From positions 2,976,001 through 3,040,000 of the forward strand of contig NZ_CP077092.1 in the NCBI RefSeq assembly GCF_014268585.2: a stretch of DNA of 64,000 nt, given 5' to 3'. Each line of letters opens with the position of its first letter. Position 1 is the stretch's first letter. A program made the position numbers and the translations under genes. The notes beneath the pieces were generated by a model. It searched no databases. It worked only from the letters and a program-made list of their open reading frames with translations, and was not told the DNA's origin. This document shows, in pieces, positions 1-9,928 of the stretch. The stretch is from Pseudomonas iranensis. Its GTDB lineage: Bacteria > Pseudomonadota > Gammaproteobacteria > Pseudomonadales > Pseudomonadaceae.

Positions 1-96
1 GCGCAAAAAGAAGCCGATCACTTGCGTATAGAACAGCACACCGAACAGGGTGAAGGCGTCGGCCAGCGTCGAATAACGCACTTGCAGGCGGTTCAT
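1..96 (-). CDS. membrane protein, N-terminal part only
   Basis: An ATG at position 96 opens a frame that runs off the left edge; 32 residues are visible. They start MNRLQVRYSTLADAF and turn into a hydrophobic stretch, as expected of an integral membrane protein. It starts 1 base after the stop of the upstream glycosyltransferase, so it is the next gene of the exopolysaccharide operon. A Wzy-type polymerase, O-antigen ligase-like protein or flippase would fit this place in such a cluster, but the visible part does not decide between them. Confidence 0.6.
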   Translation of the reverse strand, partial: MNRLQVRYSTLADAFTLFGVLFYTQVIGFFLR

Positions 97-97
97 C

Positions 98-1204
98 TCA
101 GCGCCTCCCGAGTAACGCCTTGAGGTAGGTCTGCACCGCGCGAGCATTGACAAAGCGCGCGGCAGCATCAATGCGGCGCTGGCGATGCACGGCTCGCGGC
201 GTCGCCAGTTGTTGGCTGATCGCGGCGGCGAGCGCGGCCGGATCGTCAACCTCGACCAAGGGCGCGACCGCACCATCGGCGAGAATTTCCTGCGGGCCAT
301 ACGGGCAGCGGGTCGCTACCACCGGCGTGCCGGTCGACAGGGCTTCGACCAGGGCGTTGGGGCTGCCTTCGAAACGTGATGACAAAACAAAGCAATCGGC
401 CCGAGCGATCTCGGCGATTGGATCACTGGCGTAGCCCGGCAGATCGCAACGCTGTGCAACGCCGAGCGCTGTCGCCTGGGCCAGCAGTTCGCCGCGCAAG
501 GCGCCTTCGCCGAAGATGATCAGCCGCGCATCACCTTGCGGCAGGCGGGCGAAGGCGTCGATCAGGGTGTCGAAGCCTTTTTGTTGCGCCAGGCGTCCTA
601 CAGCGACGATCACCGGAGTGGTTTTGTCCTTCAGCCAGGGATGGCTGGGCGCGGCGGCGGGTTTGTCGCGAAAATCGTTGTCGAGCACCGGGTTGTCAGC
701 GGTCGTCACATCGCGCGGGCGGGTGATGGTGGTGTCGACCAGATCTTCGGCGACGCCTTGCGACACGCAGATCACCGGGTTGGGAATCAGCCGGTACAGC
801 CACGGCGCCAGCCAGTAGGCGAGCTTGACCGACAGGGCCGGGTTGACATGCTTGTCCCGCGAAAAGGCATTGCGCTCGCTGACATGCAGCCGCGCCAGCG
901 TCCCGGACAGCGCGGCGGCGGCAATCGCCACGACGTTGACATGAGTGAGCACCGCCAGTTGCGCGTCGTAGCGATTGCTGCGCAAAAAGCGCATCAGCGC
1001 GGGCACGGCGGCGGCACTGCGCGGGCTGTCGAGCAACACTTGCCTGACCCGAGGATCGAGCGCCGGCTGATTGATGCCGGCACCGGTGAGCATCAGCAGC
1101 GTGACTTCATTGCCGGCCTCAACCAAGGCGCCGGCGAGGCGCACCATCATTTTCTCCGCGCCACCGGCGCCGAGGTCCTGGAGGATGATCAGCAGCTTTT
1201 TCAT
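98..1204 (-). CDS. glycosyltransferase family 4 (exopolysaccharide)
   Basis: A 368-residue GT-B glycosyltransferase expected to add a sugar to the lipid-linked repeat unit at the inner face of the membrane. The N-terminus has the usual GT4 glycine-rich loop (LGAGGAEKMMVRLA), and the C-terminal donor-binding half has VGRLAQQKGFDTLI followed by an E-x7-E-type region (SSRFEGSPNALVEALSTG). The start at 1204 (MKKLLIIL) makes a 4-base ATGA overlap with the preceding stop, the same arrangement as its neighbours; an upstream ATG at 1213 would add three residues. Donor and acceptor sugars cannot be read from the sequence. Confidence 0.9.
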   Translation of the reverse strand: MKKLLIILQDLGAGGAEKMMVRLAGALVEAGNEVTLLMLTGAGINQPALDPRVRQVLLDSPRSAAAVPALMRFLRSNRYDAQLAVLTHVNVVAIAAAALSGTLARLHVSERNAFSRDKHVNPALSVKLAYWLAPWLYRLIPNPVICVSQGVAEDLVDTTITRPRDVTTADNPVLDNDFRDKPAAAPSHPWLKDKTTPVIVAVGRLAQQKGFDTLIDAFARLPQGDARLIIFGEGALRGELLAQATALGVAQRCDLPGYASDPIAEIARADCFVLSSRFEGSPNALVEALSTGTPVVATRCPYGPQEILADGAVAPLVEVDDPAALAAAISQQLATPRAVHRQRRIDAAARFVNARAVQTYLKALLGRR

Positions 1205-2295
1205 CGGTTCCACACCTGGTAATAGGCCTGGGCGGCGTACTGGCTGGTATAGGGCAGGATCGCTTCGCTGACTGAATGTCGGGCTGGAGCTGCCGGTTCG
1301 CGGTTGGCCAGACTGTCGAGCATTGCCTCGGTCAGGGCCGGCACATCATTGACCTTGACCAAACGCCCGAGGCGCCCATCATCGAGCAACTCGCGCGGCC
1401 CGCTGCCGCAGTCGGTGGAGATCACCGGTGTGCCCAGCGCCAGCGCCTCGACCAGCACCGTCGGCAAGCCTTCGTGCAAAGAGCTGAGCACCAACAGTTG
1501 CGAATGGCGGATCAGCGGATAGGGATTGCGCAGATGCCCGGTGAAATGCACCAGACGTTCGATGCCCAGCCGTTGCGCCTGCGCTTCAAGCGCTGCGCGC
1601 AACGGGCCGTCGCCGGCAATCACCAGATACGGCAGCGGGCGTTGTTGCGCCGCCAGCGCGTAGGCGTCGAGCAGCAAATCGAAGCCTTTGGTGTGCACCA
1701 ATCGGCCGATGCCCAGCCAGTAATGATGGGGCACACCACCGGGCAACGGCGCTTGTGCCGCACGCATCAGTTGTTCGCTGATCACTGCGTTCGGGCAATA
1801 ACGAATGCGCGGTTGGCCCCAAGGCATCAACCCGGCAAGCGACTGGCGCAGACCGTGGGACACCGCGACCACCTTGCCGCTGCCGCACAGGTACAGCGCG
1901 TACAACAGCCGCAGGCTGGCGCGCCCGGTGTTCTGCTCGGCACAATCCAGCGCGGCGTGGCGGGTGTAAATGACTTTGCAGGAAGTGCCCAGCGTGGCGA
2001 ACCAGGTGCAGAGGTTGGCCTGCTCCTTGGCGCCAATCAGATGCGTCACGCCCTCACGGCGAATCAGCCGGCGCAGCAGCACGATCGATTTCAGCCAGCC
2101 CGCGAGCCCACTACCGCCACCGGCCATGCTCGGCGCGCCGTCGACGTTGGGCGAATCGCCGTTCATGACGAAGAAACTCACCCGCCGACCGTCCGCCAGA
2201 AACTGCTCGGCGAGGCGTTGCTGCACGCACTCGACGCCGCCGCCAGTCTGATAATCCTTGAGCGTGAACAGAATATGCATCGGCACAATCCTCAT
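1201..2295 (-). CDS. glycosyltransferase family 4 (exopolysaccharide)
   Basis: A 364-residue GT4 enzyme, second of two adjacent glycosyltransferases. The N-terminal acceptor half begins near MHILFTLKDYQTGGGVE, and the C-terminal half carries GIGRLVHTKGFDLLL and SSLHEGLPTVLVEALALG, the conserved donor-binding glutamate region. Its start overlaps the stop of the wecG-like gene (ATGA) and its stop overlaps the next start, so translation is probably coupled. An internal ATG at 2280 is a possible alternative start. Specificity is unknown. Confidence 0.9.
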   Translation of the reverse strand: MRIVPMHILFTLKDYQTGGGVECVQQRLAEQFLADGRRVSFFVMNGDSPNVDGAPSMAGGGSGLAGWLKSIVLLRRLIRREGVTHLIGAKEQANLCTWFATLGTSCKVIYTRHAALDCAEQNTGRASLRLLYALYLCGSGKVVAVSHGLRQSLAGLMPWGQPRIRYCPNAVISEQLMRAAQAPLPGGVPHHYWLGIGRLVHTKGFDLLLDAYALAAQQRPLPYLVIAGDGPLRAALEAQAQRLGIERLVHFTGHLRNPYPLIRHSQLLVLSSLHEGLPTVLVEALALGTPVISTDCGSGPRELLDDGRLGRLVKVNDVPALTEAMLDSLANREPAAPARHSVSEAILPYTSQYAAQAYYQVWNR

Positions 2296-2999
2296 GGGGC
2301 AGTGACATTGATTGCCACTTGCTGGCGCAGAATCAATTCGGTCAGGCGCAGGGCATTGCTCGGGTAGTCGAGCAAGTAACGCTTGATCGTGTGCGGCTCG
2401 CGGTACATGCGGTAGAAGGCGCGCAGGTGCAGACGGTTGATCGCGTCGGGGTAGTAACGCTCGCTGGCATTGGCCTCCTGACGAATGAAACCGCCGCAGG
2501 TGAACGCCACGCCGCTGAAACCACCGCGCAGCGCATCGAGGACAAAGCGTTCCTGCAGACCGGCGCCGAGGCCGACCAGCAGCAGATTGGTCCGCTGCCG
2601 GCGGATGTCAGCTTGAAGCGCGGCGCCTTGCTCGACATCGAAGAAACCGTTGTGCGCGCCGACCAGTTGCAGGTGCGGGTACTGCATGCCGAGCTTTTCC
2701 ACGAAACGATCAAGCTCGGCCTGCCGCGCACCGACCACATAGACGCGTTTGCCGCGCTGCTCGGACTCGCGCAACACCGGGTCGGCTATCGAGGTGAAAT
2801 CGAAACTGACCCGCTGCACGGCGCGCCCGGTGATGCGCGACATGAACCCGGACATCAGCATGCCGTCGCAGAAATACGCCAGCGACGGCGGCGGCTGGCG
2901 GATGAAACTGCCGATCGAGGCGAAGTTGAGAAAGGAGAAGGCCCGGTTGGAGTCCAGCAGGGCTGGCGAATAACGGTCGAGCAATTCCAGGCGGATCAT
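2292..2999 (-). CDS. WecG/TagA/CpsF family glycosyltransferase
   Basis: A 235-residue member of the GT26 family, whose characterised members add N-acetylmannosamine-type or uronic sugars to undecaprenyl-linked intermediates. Family signatures are [16 protein letters not shown] in the middle and a C-terminal Arg/Tyr-rich segment ([16 protein letters not shown]) thought to contact the membrane. The open frame extends upstream to 3170, but the ATG at 2999 gives the family length and an ATGA overlap with ugd, so it is preferred. It probably adds the second sugar after the priming transferase. Confidence 0.88.
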   Translation of the reverse strand: MIRLELLDRYSPALLDSNRAFSFLNFASIGSFIRQPPPSLAYFCDGMLMSGFMSRITGRAVQRVSFDFTSIADPVLRESEQRGKRVYVVGARQAELDRFVEKLGMQYPHLQLVGAHNGFFDVEQGAALQADIRRQRTNLLLVGLGAGLQERFVLDALRGGFSGVAFTCGGFIRQEANASERYYPDAINRLHLRAFYRMYREPHTIKRYLLDYPSNALRLTELILRQQVAINVTAP

Positions 3000-4354
3000 G
3001 ACGCGAGATCCTGTGCTTCGGCGGCGCAGGTCGGCCGACCAACGCTGATGTAGGTGAAGCCGCGTGCGCTGAGGCGTTGCGGATCGAACAGATTGCGGCC
3101 ATCGAAGATCAGCGGATTTTTCAACTGGCGGGCGAGCAGTTCGAAGTCCGGCGCGCGAAACGCTTGCCACTCGGTGACGATCACCAGCGCGTCGGCATTT
3201 TTCAGCGCCGCCTCTTTGGTCCCGGCCAGCGTCAGGTCATCGCGCGGGCCGTAAAGCTGCTGGGCTTGTTCCATGGCTTTCGGGTCGAATGCCTGCACGC
3301 TGGCGCCGGCCCGCCACAACGCCTCCATCAACACGCGGCTGGGGGCTTCGCGCATGTCGTCGGTGTTGGGCTTGAAGCTCAGGCCCCACAACGCGAAGGT
3401 TTTGCCTTCCAGCGCGCCGTTGAAGTGCTCAGCGATCTTGTGGAACAGCGTGCTCTTCTGCTCGTTGTTGCGTGACTCCACCGCGCGGAGCAGGCGCGCA
3501 TCGATGTCGACGCCGTGGGCGGCGTGGATCAGCGCCCGCACATCCTTGGGGAAACAGGAGCCGCCATAACCGATGCCGGGGTAGATGAACTGATAGCCGA
3601 TGCGTGGATCCGAGCCGATGCCGTGGCGAACCATTTCGATGTCGGCGCCAAGCTTTTCCGCGAGCCCGGCCATTTCGTTCATGAAGCTGATCTTGGTCGC
3701 GAGCATGCAGTTGGCCGCGTACTTGGTCAGCTCGGCGCTGCGCACATCCATGACGATGATTTTTTCGCGGTTGCGATTGAACGGTTCGTACAGCTCACGC
3801 ATCAGCGCTTCGGCGCGCGGGCTATCGGTGCCGATGATGATCCGGTCGGGGCGCATGCAGTCGTCGACCGCGCAACCTTCCTTGAGAAATTCCGGGTTGG
3901 AAACCACATCGAAGGTCAGTGCACCACGGCCGCTTTCGCCGAGGATGGCGCTGATGCATTCGCGCACCCGGTCCGCCGTGCCCACCGGCACCGTGGATTT
4001 GTCGACGATGATCTGCTCGCCGCGCAAGTGCTCGCCGATGGTGCGGGCGACGCTGAGGACATGTTTGAGATCCGCCGAGCCGTCCTCGTCCGGCGGCGTG
4101 CCGACGGCGATCAGCAACACGTCGCCGTGTTTTACCGCAGCGGCCAGATCACTGCCGAATTGCAGGCGACCGCTGTGATGATTGTCCCGCACCAGGCTTT
4201 TCAGACCCGGCTCGTAGATGGGCAGGCTGCCGTCATTCAAGGCTTGCACCTTGGCCGCGTCGACATCCACACACAGCACGTTGTGGCCAACCTCGGCCAG
4301 CGCGGCGCCCTGGACCAGTCCGACATAACCGATACCGAATACACTCACATTCAT
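2996..4354 (-). CDS. ugd: UDP-glucose 6-dehydrogenase
   Basis: A 452-residue UDP-sugar dehydrogenase that oxidises UDP-glucose to UDP-glucuronate with two NAD+. The N-terminal Rossmann motif is [15 protein letters not shown]; the central domain has [13 protein letters not shown] and the catalytic cysteine in [10 protein letters not shown] (Cys267); the C-terminal UDP-binding domain follows, with [17 protein letters not shown]. It feeds glucuronate into the polysaccharide and would supply the epimerase-like gene at 11.1 kb. A GDP-mannose dehydrogenase (AlgD) is the main alternative; the overall match is closer to Ugd. Confidence 0.92.
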   Translation of the reverse strand: MNVSVFGIGYVGLVQGAALAEVGHNVLCVDVDAAKVQALNDGSLPIYEPGLKSLVRDNHHSGRLQFGSDLAAAVKHGDVLLIAVGTPPDEDGSADLKHVLSVARTIGEHLRGEQIIVDKSTVPVGTADRVRECISAILGESGRGALTFDVVSNPEFLKEGCAVDDCMRPDRIIIGTDSPRAEALMRELYEPFNRNREKIIVMDVRSAELTKYAANCMLATKISFMNEMAGLAEKLGADIEMVRHGIGSDPRIGYQFIYPGIGYGGSCFPKDVRALIHAAHGVDIDARLLRAVESRNNEQKSTLFHKIAEHFNGALEGKTFALWGLSFKPNTDDMREAPSRVLMEALWRAGASVQAFDPKAMEQAQQLYGPRDDLTLAGTKEAALKNADALVIVTEWQAFRAPDFELLARQLKNPLIFDGRNLFDPQRLSARGFTYISVGRPTCAAEAQDLAS

Positions 4355-4400
4355 GGGAAAACCTCATGCGTGGCGGGGTGGGCCAGAGCGCTGGCCGCTG

Positions 4401-5792
4401 TCAGTAGATGTTTTTCGAGAACAGGGTGAAGGGCGTCTTCAGCAGGATCTTGATGTCCAGCCACAGCGACCATTGATTGATGTAATTGAGGTCCTGGGCG
4501 ACCCGGCGCTGCATCTTTTCCACGGTCTCGGTTTCGCCGCGATGCCCGGTGATCTGTGCCAGCCCGGTGATGCCAGGCTTGAGCCGATGCCGCGCCATGT
4601 AGGCGCGCACCTTGCCGGTGTAATAGATGTTGTGAGTGACTGCGTGCGGGCGCGGGCCGACCAGCGCCATGTGGCCGAACAGCACGTTGAATAGCTGCGG
4701 CAGCTCATCGATCGAGCTGCGTCGCAGAAAGCGTCCCAGCGGTGTGACGCGGTCGTCGTCGCGGGTGGCCTGACGCACTTGCTGATCGTCGTGCACGCGC
4801 ATTGAGCGGAATTTCCACACGCGGATCACTTCGCCGTCGCAGCCATGGCGGTTCTGCTTGAACAGCACCGGCCCCGGCGACGTCAGCTTGACCGCAATGG
4901 CCACGCCGAGCAGCAGCGGGCTGAGCAGAATCAGCGCCACCGCAGCGACGCTGCGTTCGAACAGGTCCTTGCAGAACAGGCTGCCGGGATGCGAGGTGAG
5001 CAGGCTTTCGTTGAGGTAAATCGCCGGCATCCGCTCGATCTCGGAGATCGAATGATTGAGCAGGACCATGCTGCCCAGATCCGGAATCCACACCACGTCG
5101 ACGTTCATGTCGAGCAGGTTGATGTACAGCGCTTCGATGGTCGCTGCCTCGGCCATCGGCAGCACGATGTACACGCGCCGCGCCTGCAACCGCGTGATGA
5201 TTTCGCGAATGTCCTCGACCTCACCGAGCAGCGGCAGGATGCTCGGCGCCGGGCCGCTGTCGGCTTTCGCCGCGACAAACCCGAGCAGCAGCGCGCGATC
5301 CGGGTCGAGCAGTTTGCGTGCCAGTTCATGGGCGGTCGGGCAGGTGCCGATGATCACCGCGCGGCGCTCGTTGCAAATCATTTTGGTGTACATGCGCACG
5401 AACAGATGCAGCGGCAGAAACGTCGCCGCCTGGGCGAGAAAACCGACGACGGCCCAGACAATCACCACTTGCCGCGAGAACAACGCGCTGGTCTGGGTGA
5501 CGAAGGCGATGCTCATCAGCAGCCCGAGCAGAATCAGCCAGCCGGCCAGCAACCGCCCCAGTCCGACCAGCAGACCATGGCGCTTGTGGTAGACCTGCAC
5601 CAGGCCGTAAACCGGCATCGAACCGAGCACCGTGAGGATGATCAGCAGCCGATATTCACTGGGCAACTCGCCGATGCGCCAGTGCACCAGCACGATCAGC
5701 AACAGGTTGACCAAAGTCATTGCGCACAACCATTGCACCCAGAAGGTGAGGCCGCGACGCTGTGCCATTTGCGCGGAATATTGCGAGGTCAT
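4401..5792 (-). CDS. undecaprenyl-phosphate sugar-1-phosphate transferase (priming enzyme)
   Basis: A 463-residue polyprenyl-phosphate hexose-1-phosphate transferase of the WbaP/WcaJ type, which loads the first sugar onto undecaprenyl phosphate. Four to five hydrophobic segments occupy the first 140 residues, then a CoA-binding-like domain (AVIIGTCPTAHELARKLL), then a hydrophobic hairpin (VAAVALILLSPLLLGVAIAV) and the catalytic domain with VLFKQNRHGCDGEV, KFRSM, SSIDELPQLFNVLFG and ALVGPRPH. All motifs of the catalytic domain are intact. It lies 66 bases downstream of the tyrosine kinase. The first sugar is probably glucose or galactose by family habit; this is inference. Confidence 0.92.
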   Translation of the reverse strand: MTSQYSAQMAQRRGLTFWVQWLCAMTLVNLLLIVLVHWRIGELPSEYRLLIILTVLGSMPVYGLVQVYHKRHGLLVGLGRLLAGWLILLGLLMSIAFVTQTSALFSRQVVIVWAVVGFLAQAATFLPLHLFVRMYTKMICNERRAVIIGTCPTAHELARKLLDPDRALLLGFVAAKADSGPAPSILPLLGEVEDIREIITRLQARRVYIVLPMAEAATIEALYINLLDMNVDVVWIPDLGSMVLLNHSISEIERMPAIYLNESLLTSHPGSLFCKDLFERSVAAVALILLSPLLLGVAIAVKLTSPGPVLFKQNRHGCDGEVIRVWKFRSMRVHDDQQVRQATRDDDRVTPLGRFLRRSSIDELPQLFNVLFGHMALVGPRPHAVTHNIYYTGKVRAYMARHRLKPGITGLAQITGHRGETETVEKMQRRVAQDLNYINQWSLWLDIKILLKTPFTLFSKNIY

Positions 5793-5858
5793 CGGCGCGA
5801 TCTCCGATTCGTCGAACAGGGAAGGATTTGCTGTTGCCGGGCGGCACGGCTCGAAGGA

Positions 5859-8168
5859 TCAGCGCGGGGCGAAGTCGTAGTCGTAGAAGGAACGGGAATG
5901 GCCATGGCCGTACTTGCGCGCCTTGCGCAGATCGACCTGATTGAGCACCACGCCGAATACCGGTGCCTGGCTCTGCTGCAACACGGCGATGCTTTTGCGC
6001 ACCTGGCCGACCGGCGTGCTCTGCGCCTTGACCACGTAGATCACCGCATCGGAATGCTGGGCCAGCAACAGTGCGTCGCTGACGATTTCTGCCGGCGGCG
6101 AATCGATGATGATGTGCCGGTAGCGCGACTTGAGAATCTGCAACAGCCGACCGAGGCGCGGTGAACTGAGCAAGTCCTGGGCGGGGGCCACGGCATTGCT
6201 TGAACTGCTCGAGGCTTTCAAACGCGGTGCCTCGAACGGGTCCAGCGCCGATGGCGACAGGCAGCCGGCCGGGAGCATGTCGAGATTGCCGACGCTGCGG
6301 ATACAGTCTTCCAGCCGCGCGCTGCCGGCCATGAGGTTGGCGAGGCCGGGGCTCTGCGGCGGAAAATCGAAGTTCAGCGACAGCGTCGGCTGACGCATGT
6401 CGGCATCGATCAGCAGCACCCGTTCCAGCGGCGCCAGCGACGAAGCGAGATTGTTGGCGATGGTGCTCTTGCCTTCGCCGGACACCGAAGACGTGACCAG
6501 CACCACCTGCGCTGGGCGTTCGTTGTTTTGCAGCATCAGCCAGGTGCGCAGGTTGCGAATGGTTTCGCAGAAACGCGGGTGGTCGTTGTCCTCGAACAGC
6601 CGCGCCAGCTGCCGCCGGCTCTTCTTCATCACCAGCGGCACGACACTGAGCAACGGCACATTGAGCAGACTCTCGACGGTGTCGTCGGTCTTGAAGGTGT
6701 TGCTCAAGGTATCGAAGAGGAAGGCGAGGGCGACGCCGACGATCGCTGCGACCAGCGCGACAATGGCGAGAATCAGGTTCTTGCGCGGTTTGCTCGCTTC
6801 CAGCGGTGCGATCGCCGGGTCGACGATGCGCGCCTTGGCTGAGTCCATGTCCGAGGTGGCGGCGGTTTCCTTGAGGCGGGTGACGAAGGTTTCGTAGAGC
6901 GCTCGGGTGCTGTCGACTTCACGCTGGAACTCGCGCAACTGGAATTCCTTGCGCGAAATGTCCTGAATCTGCGCCTTGTTGCTGTTGAAGGATTTGCGCA
7001 GGGCGTCTTCGCTGGCCACTGCCAGTTGATACTGGCGCTCGATACCGGCAACCACTTGCTGCACTTGCAAGCGCAGGCTGTTGGCCGCCGTACGTTGTTC
7101 GGAGCGGGCGGAGATCAGCGCCGGGTGTTTCGGCCCGTAGCGGCCCGACAACTCTTCGACTTTGGCCTGGGCCTTGGCCAGATCGGCCTGGAACTGCTGA
7201 ATCAGCGGATTGCTCAGCACTGCCGGCACGCTGGACAAACGACTGATGTCGCCGTTGCTCAAGGCTTGCGCCTGACGGAACTGGCTCTCCGCTTCGGCAC
7301 GGTCGCGGCGCGCGTCGATCATGCGGTTGCCGGTCATCTGCAGTTCGTTGGCACTGATGGTGGCGACGCCGTCGACATCGACCAGACCCTGTTCCTCGCG
7401 GTAGGCCTGCAACTTGTTTTCGGCGACGCGCAGGTTGTCGCGCAACTCGAACAGGCGGGTGTTCATCCAACTGGTGTTGTTTTGCGAAGACTTCAGGCTG
7501 GTGTCCTGCTGGCTGTCGATGAAACCTTGGGCGAGGGCGTTGGCCACCGCCGCAGCGAGGGTCGGGTCGGGCAGTTCGACGTCGATTTCCAGCAACTGAC
7601 TTTTGCCAACAAACTTGACGCTGGTATGCAGCATCAGGTTTTGCGTAACGTCGTTGAACACTTGTTCTTCGGTCGCTGGCGGCTTCGGCGGCGGCAGCAG
7701 ATCCAGCCATGGCAGCCACTGGTCACGATTGAGGTCGGCCAGCCATTGGCGCGGGGTGAACCAACTCTGCGCCTGCTGGCGTGGATCGGTGATCGGGTTG
7801 GTAGTCAGGCCAAGTTTGCGCACGGCGCGCTCGGCCAGTTCCCTCGATTGCAGCAACGCCTGCTGGGTCTGCAAGTAATCAGTGGTGGTGGCGCCGCCGG
7901 ATTCGGCGGCTTGCTGAAAACTCAACACCGGCGGCGTCTTGTCCTTGATCAGCAGTGTCGCACTGCCGACGTACTGCGGCGTGATGAACGACAGCGCCGC
8001 CACGGCCAGCGCGCAACTGAGCAGCACCAGCCAGGCGATGTTCCACTTCGCCGACCAGATCACCCGCCACAGGTGCAGCAGATCAAGGGTGTCCGACTCA
8101 TCGGCGGCTTGCGTTGGCAAGTGGCCCTGGAGCGGACGTTCGAGGTAGGTGCTTGGGCTGTTGTCCAT
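5859..8168 (-). CDS. Wzc-like chain-length regulator and BY-type tyrosine kinase
   Basis: A 769-residue fusion of a polysaccharide co-polymerase and a bacterial tyrosine kinase. After a proline-poor cytoplasmic tail there is a first membrane segment (NIAWLVLLSCALAVAALSF), a long periplasmic coiled-coil Wzz domain, a second membrane segment near residue 460 (LILAIVALVAAIVGVALAFL), and a cytoplasmic kinase with Walker A SSVSGEGKST (Lys567), Walker A' VLLIDADMRQP and Walker B HIIIDSPPAE. The C-terminus is tyrosine-rich (YGHGHSRSFYDYDF), the usual autophosphorylation cluster. The frame is open upstream to 8711, but that part overlaps the export gene; the ATG at 8168, two bases after that gene's stop, is the real start. 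No wzb-like phosphatase gene is seen next to it. Confidence 0.93.
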   Translation of the reverse strand: MDNSPSTYLERPLQGHLPTQAADESDTLDLLHLWRVIWSAKWNIAWLVLLSCALAVAALSFITPQYVGSATLLIKDKTPPVLSFQQAAESGGATTTDYLQTQQALLQSRELAERAVRKLGLTTNPITDPRQQAQSWFTPRQWLADLNRDQWLPWLDLLPPPKPPATEEQVFNDVTQNLMLHTSVKFVGKSQLLEIDVELPDPTLAAAVANALAQGFIDSQQDTSLKSSQNNTSWMNTRLFELRDNLRVAENKLQAYREEQGLVDVDGVATISANELQMTGNRMIDARRDRAEAESQFRQAQALSNGDISRLSSVPAVLSNPLIQQFQADLAKAQAKVEELSGRYGPKHPALISARSEQRTAANSLRLQVQQVVAGIERQYQLAVASEDALRKSFNSNKAQIQDISRKEFQLREFQREVDSTRALYETFVTRLKETAATSDMDSAKARIVDPAIAPLEASKPRKNLILAIVALVAAIVGVALAFLFDTLSNTFKTDDTVESLLNVPLLSVVPLVMKKSRRQLARLFEDNDHPRFCETIRNLRTWLMLQNNERPAQVVLVTSSVSGEGKSTIANNLASSLAPLERVLLIDADMRQPTLSLNFDFPPQSPGLANLMAGSARLEDCIRSVGNLDMLPAGCLSPSALDPFEAPRLKASSSSSNAVAPAQDLLSSPRLGRLLQILKSRYRHIIIDSPPAEIVSDALLLAQHSDAVIYVVKAQSTPVGQVRKSIAVLQQSQAPVFGVVLNQVDLRKARKYGHGHSRSFYDYDFAPR

Positions 8169-8170
8169 GA

Positions 8171-8704
8171 TCAGAAAAAGCCTTGTGCAATGGAAATGGT
8201 GTCGCCGGGGGCGATGACGGTGGTGCGCGAGATGTTCTCGGTGACCGGTGGGCCGCCACTGCCGCGCAAAATCGTCACGCGTTTCATTGAGGCGCGTTCG
8301 GTCAGGCCGCCACCCAGGGCGATGGCTTTTTCCAGAGTGAGCCCGGGCTGGAAGGGGTAGCTGCCGGGCTTCTGCACCTCGCCGTTGATGTAGAACGGGC
8401 GGTATTCGATCTGGCTGAGGCTGACTTTCGGATCGACCAGATAGCCTTGCCTGAGGCCATCGACGATTTTTTGTTCGACCTGATTGGGCGTCAGGCCCTT
8501 GGCGACGATTTCGCCGAGAAACGGGTAGGAGAAGGTGCCGGCATCGTTGAGGCGGATCTTCTTGAAGCTCAGTTCCGGCTCGCCGAACACGATGATGCGC
8601 AAGACATCGCCAGCGGCCAGGCGGTAATTGGTGTCGGTGTCCGCCGCCTCGACCGTGGGCACTGTCCAGAGCAGCAACAACAATAAAATCAGGCGCGTGT
8701 GCAT
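8171..8704 (-). CDS. Wza-like polysaccharide export protein
   Basis: A 177-residue outer-membrane export protein with a signal sequence (residues 1-20, ending TVEAAD), a polysaccharide-export domain (YRLAAGDVLRIIVFGEPELS) and one SLBB domain (FYINGEVQKPGSYPFQPGLT). It is half the length of E. coli Wza, lacks the C-terminal transmembrane helix, and shows no clear lipobox cysteine, so the pore through the outer membrane is probably completed by the beta-barrel protein encoded just upstream. The gap to that gene is 12 bases, and the next gene starts 2 bases after its stop. Confidence 0.9.
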   Translation of the reverse strand: MHTRLILLLLLLWTVPTVEAADTDTNYRLAAGDVLRIIVFGEPELSFKKIRLNDAGTFSYPFLGEIVAKGLTPNQVEQKIVDGLRQGYLVDPKVSLSQIEYRPFYINGEVQKPGSYPFQPGLTLEKAIALGGGLTERASMKRVTILRGSGGPPVTENISRTTVIAPGDTISIAQGFF

Positions 8705-8716
8705 GGCCCAACCCTC

Positions 8717-9877
8717 CTACAGACTGACGTCGAACGTGATCTGGAAAACATTGCGGGTGAAGCTTTCGTTGTCGGCATCGGAGTCGTTATCGCGGTGGCG
8801 GTAGGCGACTTCGACGTCCAGCCAGCGGCGCATTGCGTAATTCACGCCGAGTTTGTAGTCCTGCAAATCGTCGCTACGGTCCTGGCCTTCGTAGACGTAA
8901 TGGCCCATGCCGACTTCGGCAACGCTGGTGATGCGTTCTGTCCAGCCGTGGCGCCAACCGATCTGGGTGAAGGTGGCTTTCACCGCGTCGGAGCCGTCGT
9001 CGCCTTCGGCCATGGCCTGGCGGGCGAGAAAGGTAAAGGTTGAGTAGGTGCGCGGCTTCCACGCCAGATCCACTTGCCAGGTCGGGTTGCTCAGATCGTC
9101 GGAACCGCTCTGGTCGAAGTTCTTGCGTTCGTAACCGACGCGCAATTTGCCGGTGGTTTTCGCCGTCATGTCCCACTCGGCACCGGCCAGCACTGCGTCG
9201 GAGCGACTGCTGCGTGGGCTGTTCGATTGCAGGTAGTCGAAGCGGGTGTGGTCGTATTCGAGCAAGCCACGGGTTTTGCTGCCGAGGCGGTGATACCAGG
9301 TGCTGGTCAGATTGCTGGTGTTGCGCTCCTTGTCATCGTTGATGCCGTCGGAGTTGTCATAGCGCAGTTGTGCGTAACTGGCGCCGAGGTCGATCTGGTT
9401 CAGCGCACTGCGCGCGCCGAAGGTGTAGACGCCGCCGACGCGCTGGCTCTCGATCTTGTCGTTGATGCCGTCGACGGCGGTCGAGGTGGTGCGCTCGTAC
9501 TTGCGTGCCTCGGCTTCAAGCTTCAGCCGGTGCCGGTCGGTGAACTCCATGATGCTGTCGGCGCGCAGGCGCTGGGCGGTGTTCGAAGCGTCCGAGGCGC
9601 TGTGATAGATGTAGCGGGTCGGTTCCCAGATCACCCGCGTGGCGCTGTTGCGGTCCTCCGCCTTGAGCTCGAAGGCCGGCGCCAGACGGGTGACCATGGT
9701 CGATTCGACATCGTGTTCGACTTCGCGAAAGTTGTCGTCGTAGCTTTCCGACAAGGCAAAGGTCGGGGTGAAATCGAAGCCGTAGACATTGATCGCTTGC
9801 GGCTCAACGCTCCAGGCAGCTTCGGGGGCACAGCAGGCGACGACTAAAACCAGGGAACAGCGAGGCTTCAGAGCCAT
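8717..9877 (-). CDS. outer-membrane beta-barrel protein (BBP2-like)
   Basis: A 386-residue exported protein: signal peptide to about residue 24, then alternating amphipathic strands rich in Tyr, Arg and Asp with many YD/YE turns, ending in the aromatic pattern ITFDVSL expected of a barrel recognised by BAM. Proteins of this type (BBP2_2-like) accompany Wza and Wzc in many Pseudomonas exopolysaccharide loci and are thought to form the outer-membrane conduit. It sits between the RfaH-like gene and the export gene in the same orientation. Confidence 0.8.
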   Translation of the reverse strand: MALKPRCSLVLVVACCAPEAAWSVEPQAINVYGFDFTPTFALSESYDDNFREVEHDVESTMVTRLAPAFELKAEDRNSATRVIWEPTRYIYHSASDASNTAQRLRADSIMEFTDRHRLKLEAEARKYERTTSTAVDGINDKIESQRVGGVYTFGARSALNQIDLGASYAQLRYDNSDGINDDKERNTSNLTSTWYHRLGSKTRGLLEYDHTRFDYLQSNSPRSSRSDAVLAGAEWDMTAKTTGKLRVGYERKNFDQSGSDDLSNPTWQVDLAWKPRTYSTFTFLARQAMAEGDDGSDAVKATFTQIGWRHGWTERITSVAEVGMGHYVYEGQDRSDDLQDYKLGVNYAMRRWLDVEVAYRHRDNDSDADNESFTRNVFQITFDVSL

Positions 9878-9928
9878 GGATCACGCTCCTGATTAAGGGG
9901 GTCGGGGTCAGGGCGAAGCGGATCCGGA

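Noticed and set aside
8169..8711. N-terminal extension of the Wzc-like kinase by 181 residues
   Set aside because: It lies in another frame over the export-protein gene, has no family features, and the ATG at 8168 fits the family and the spacing.
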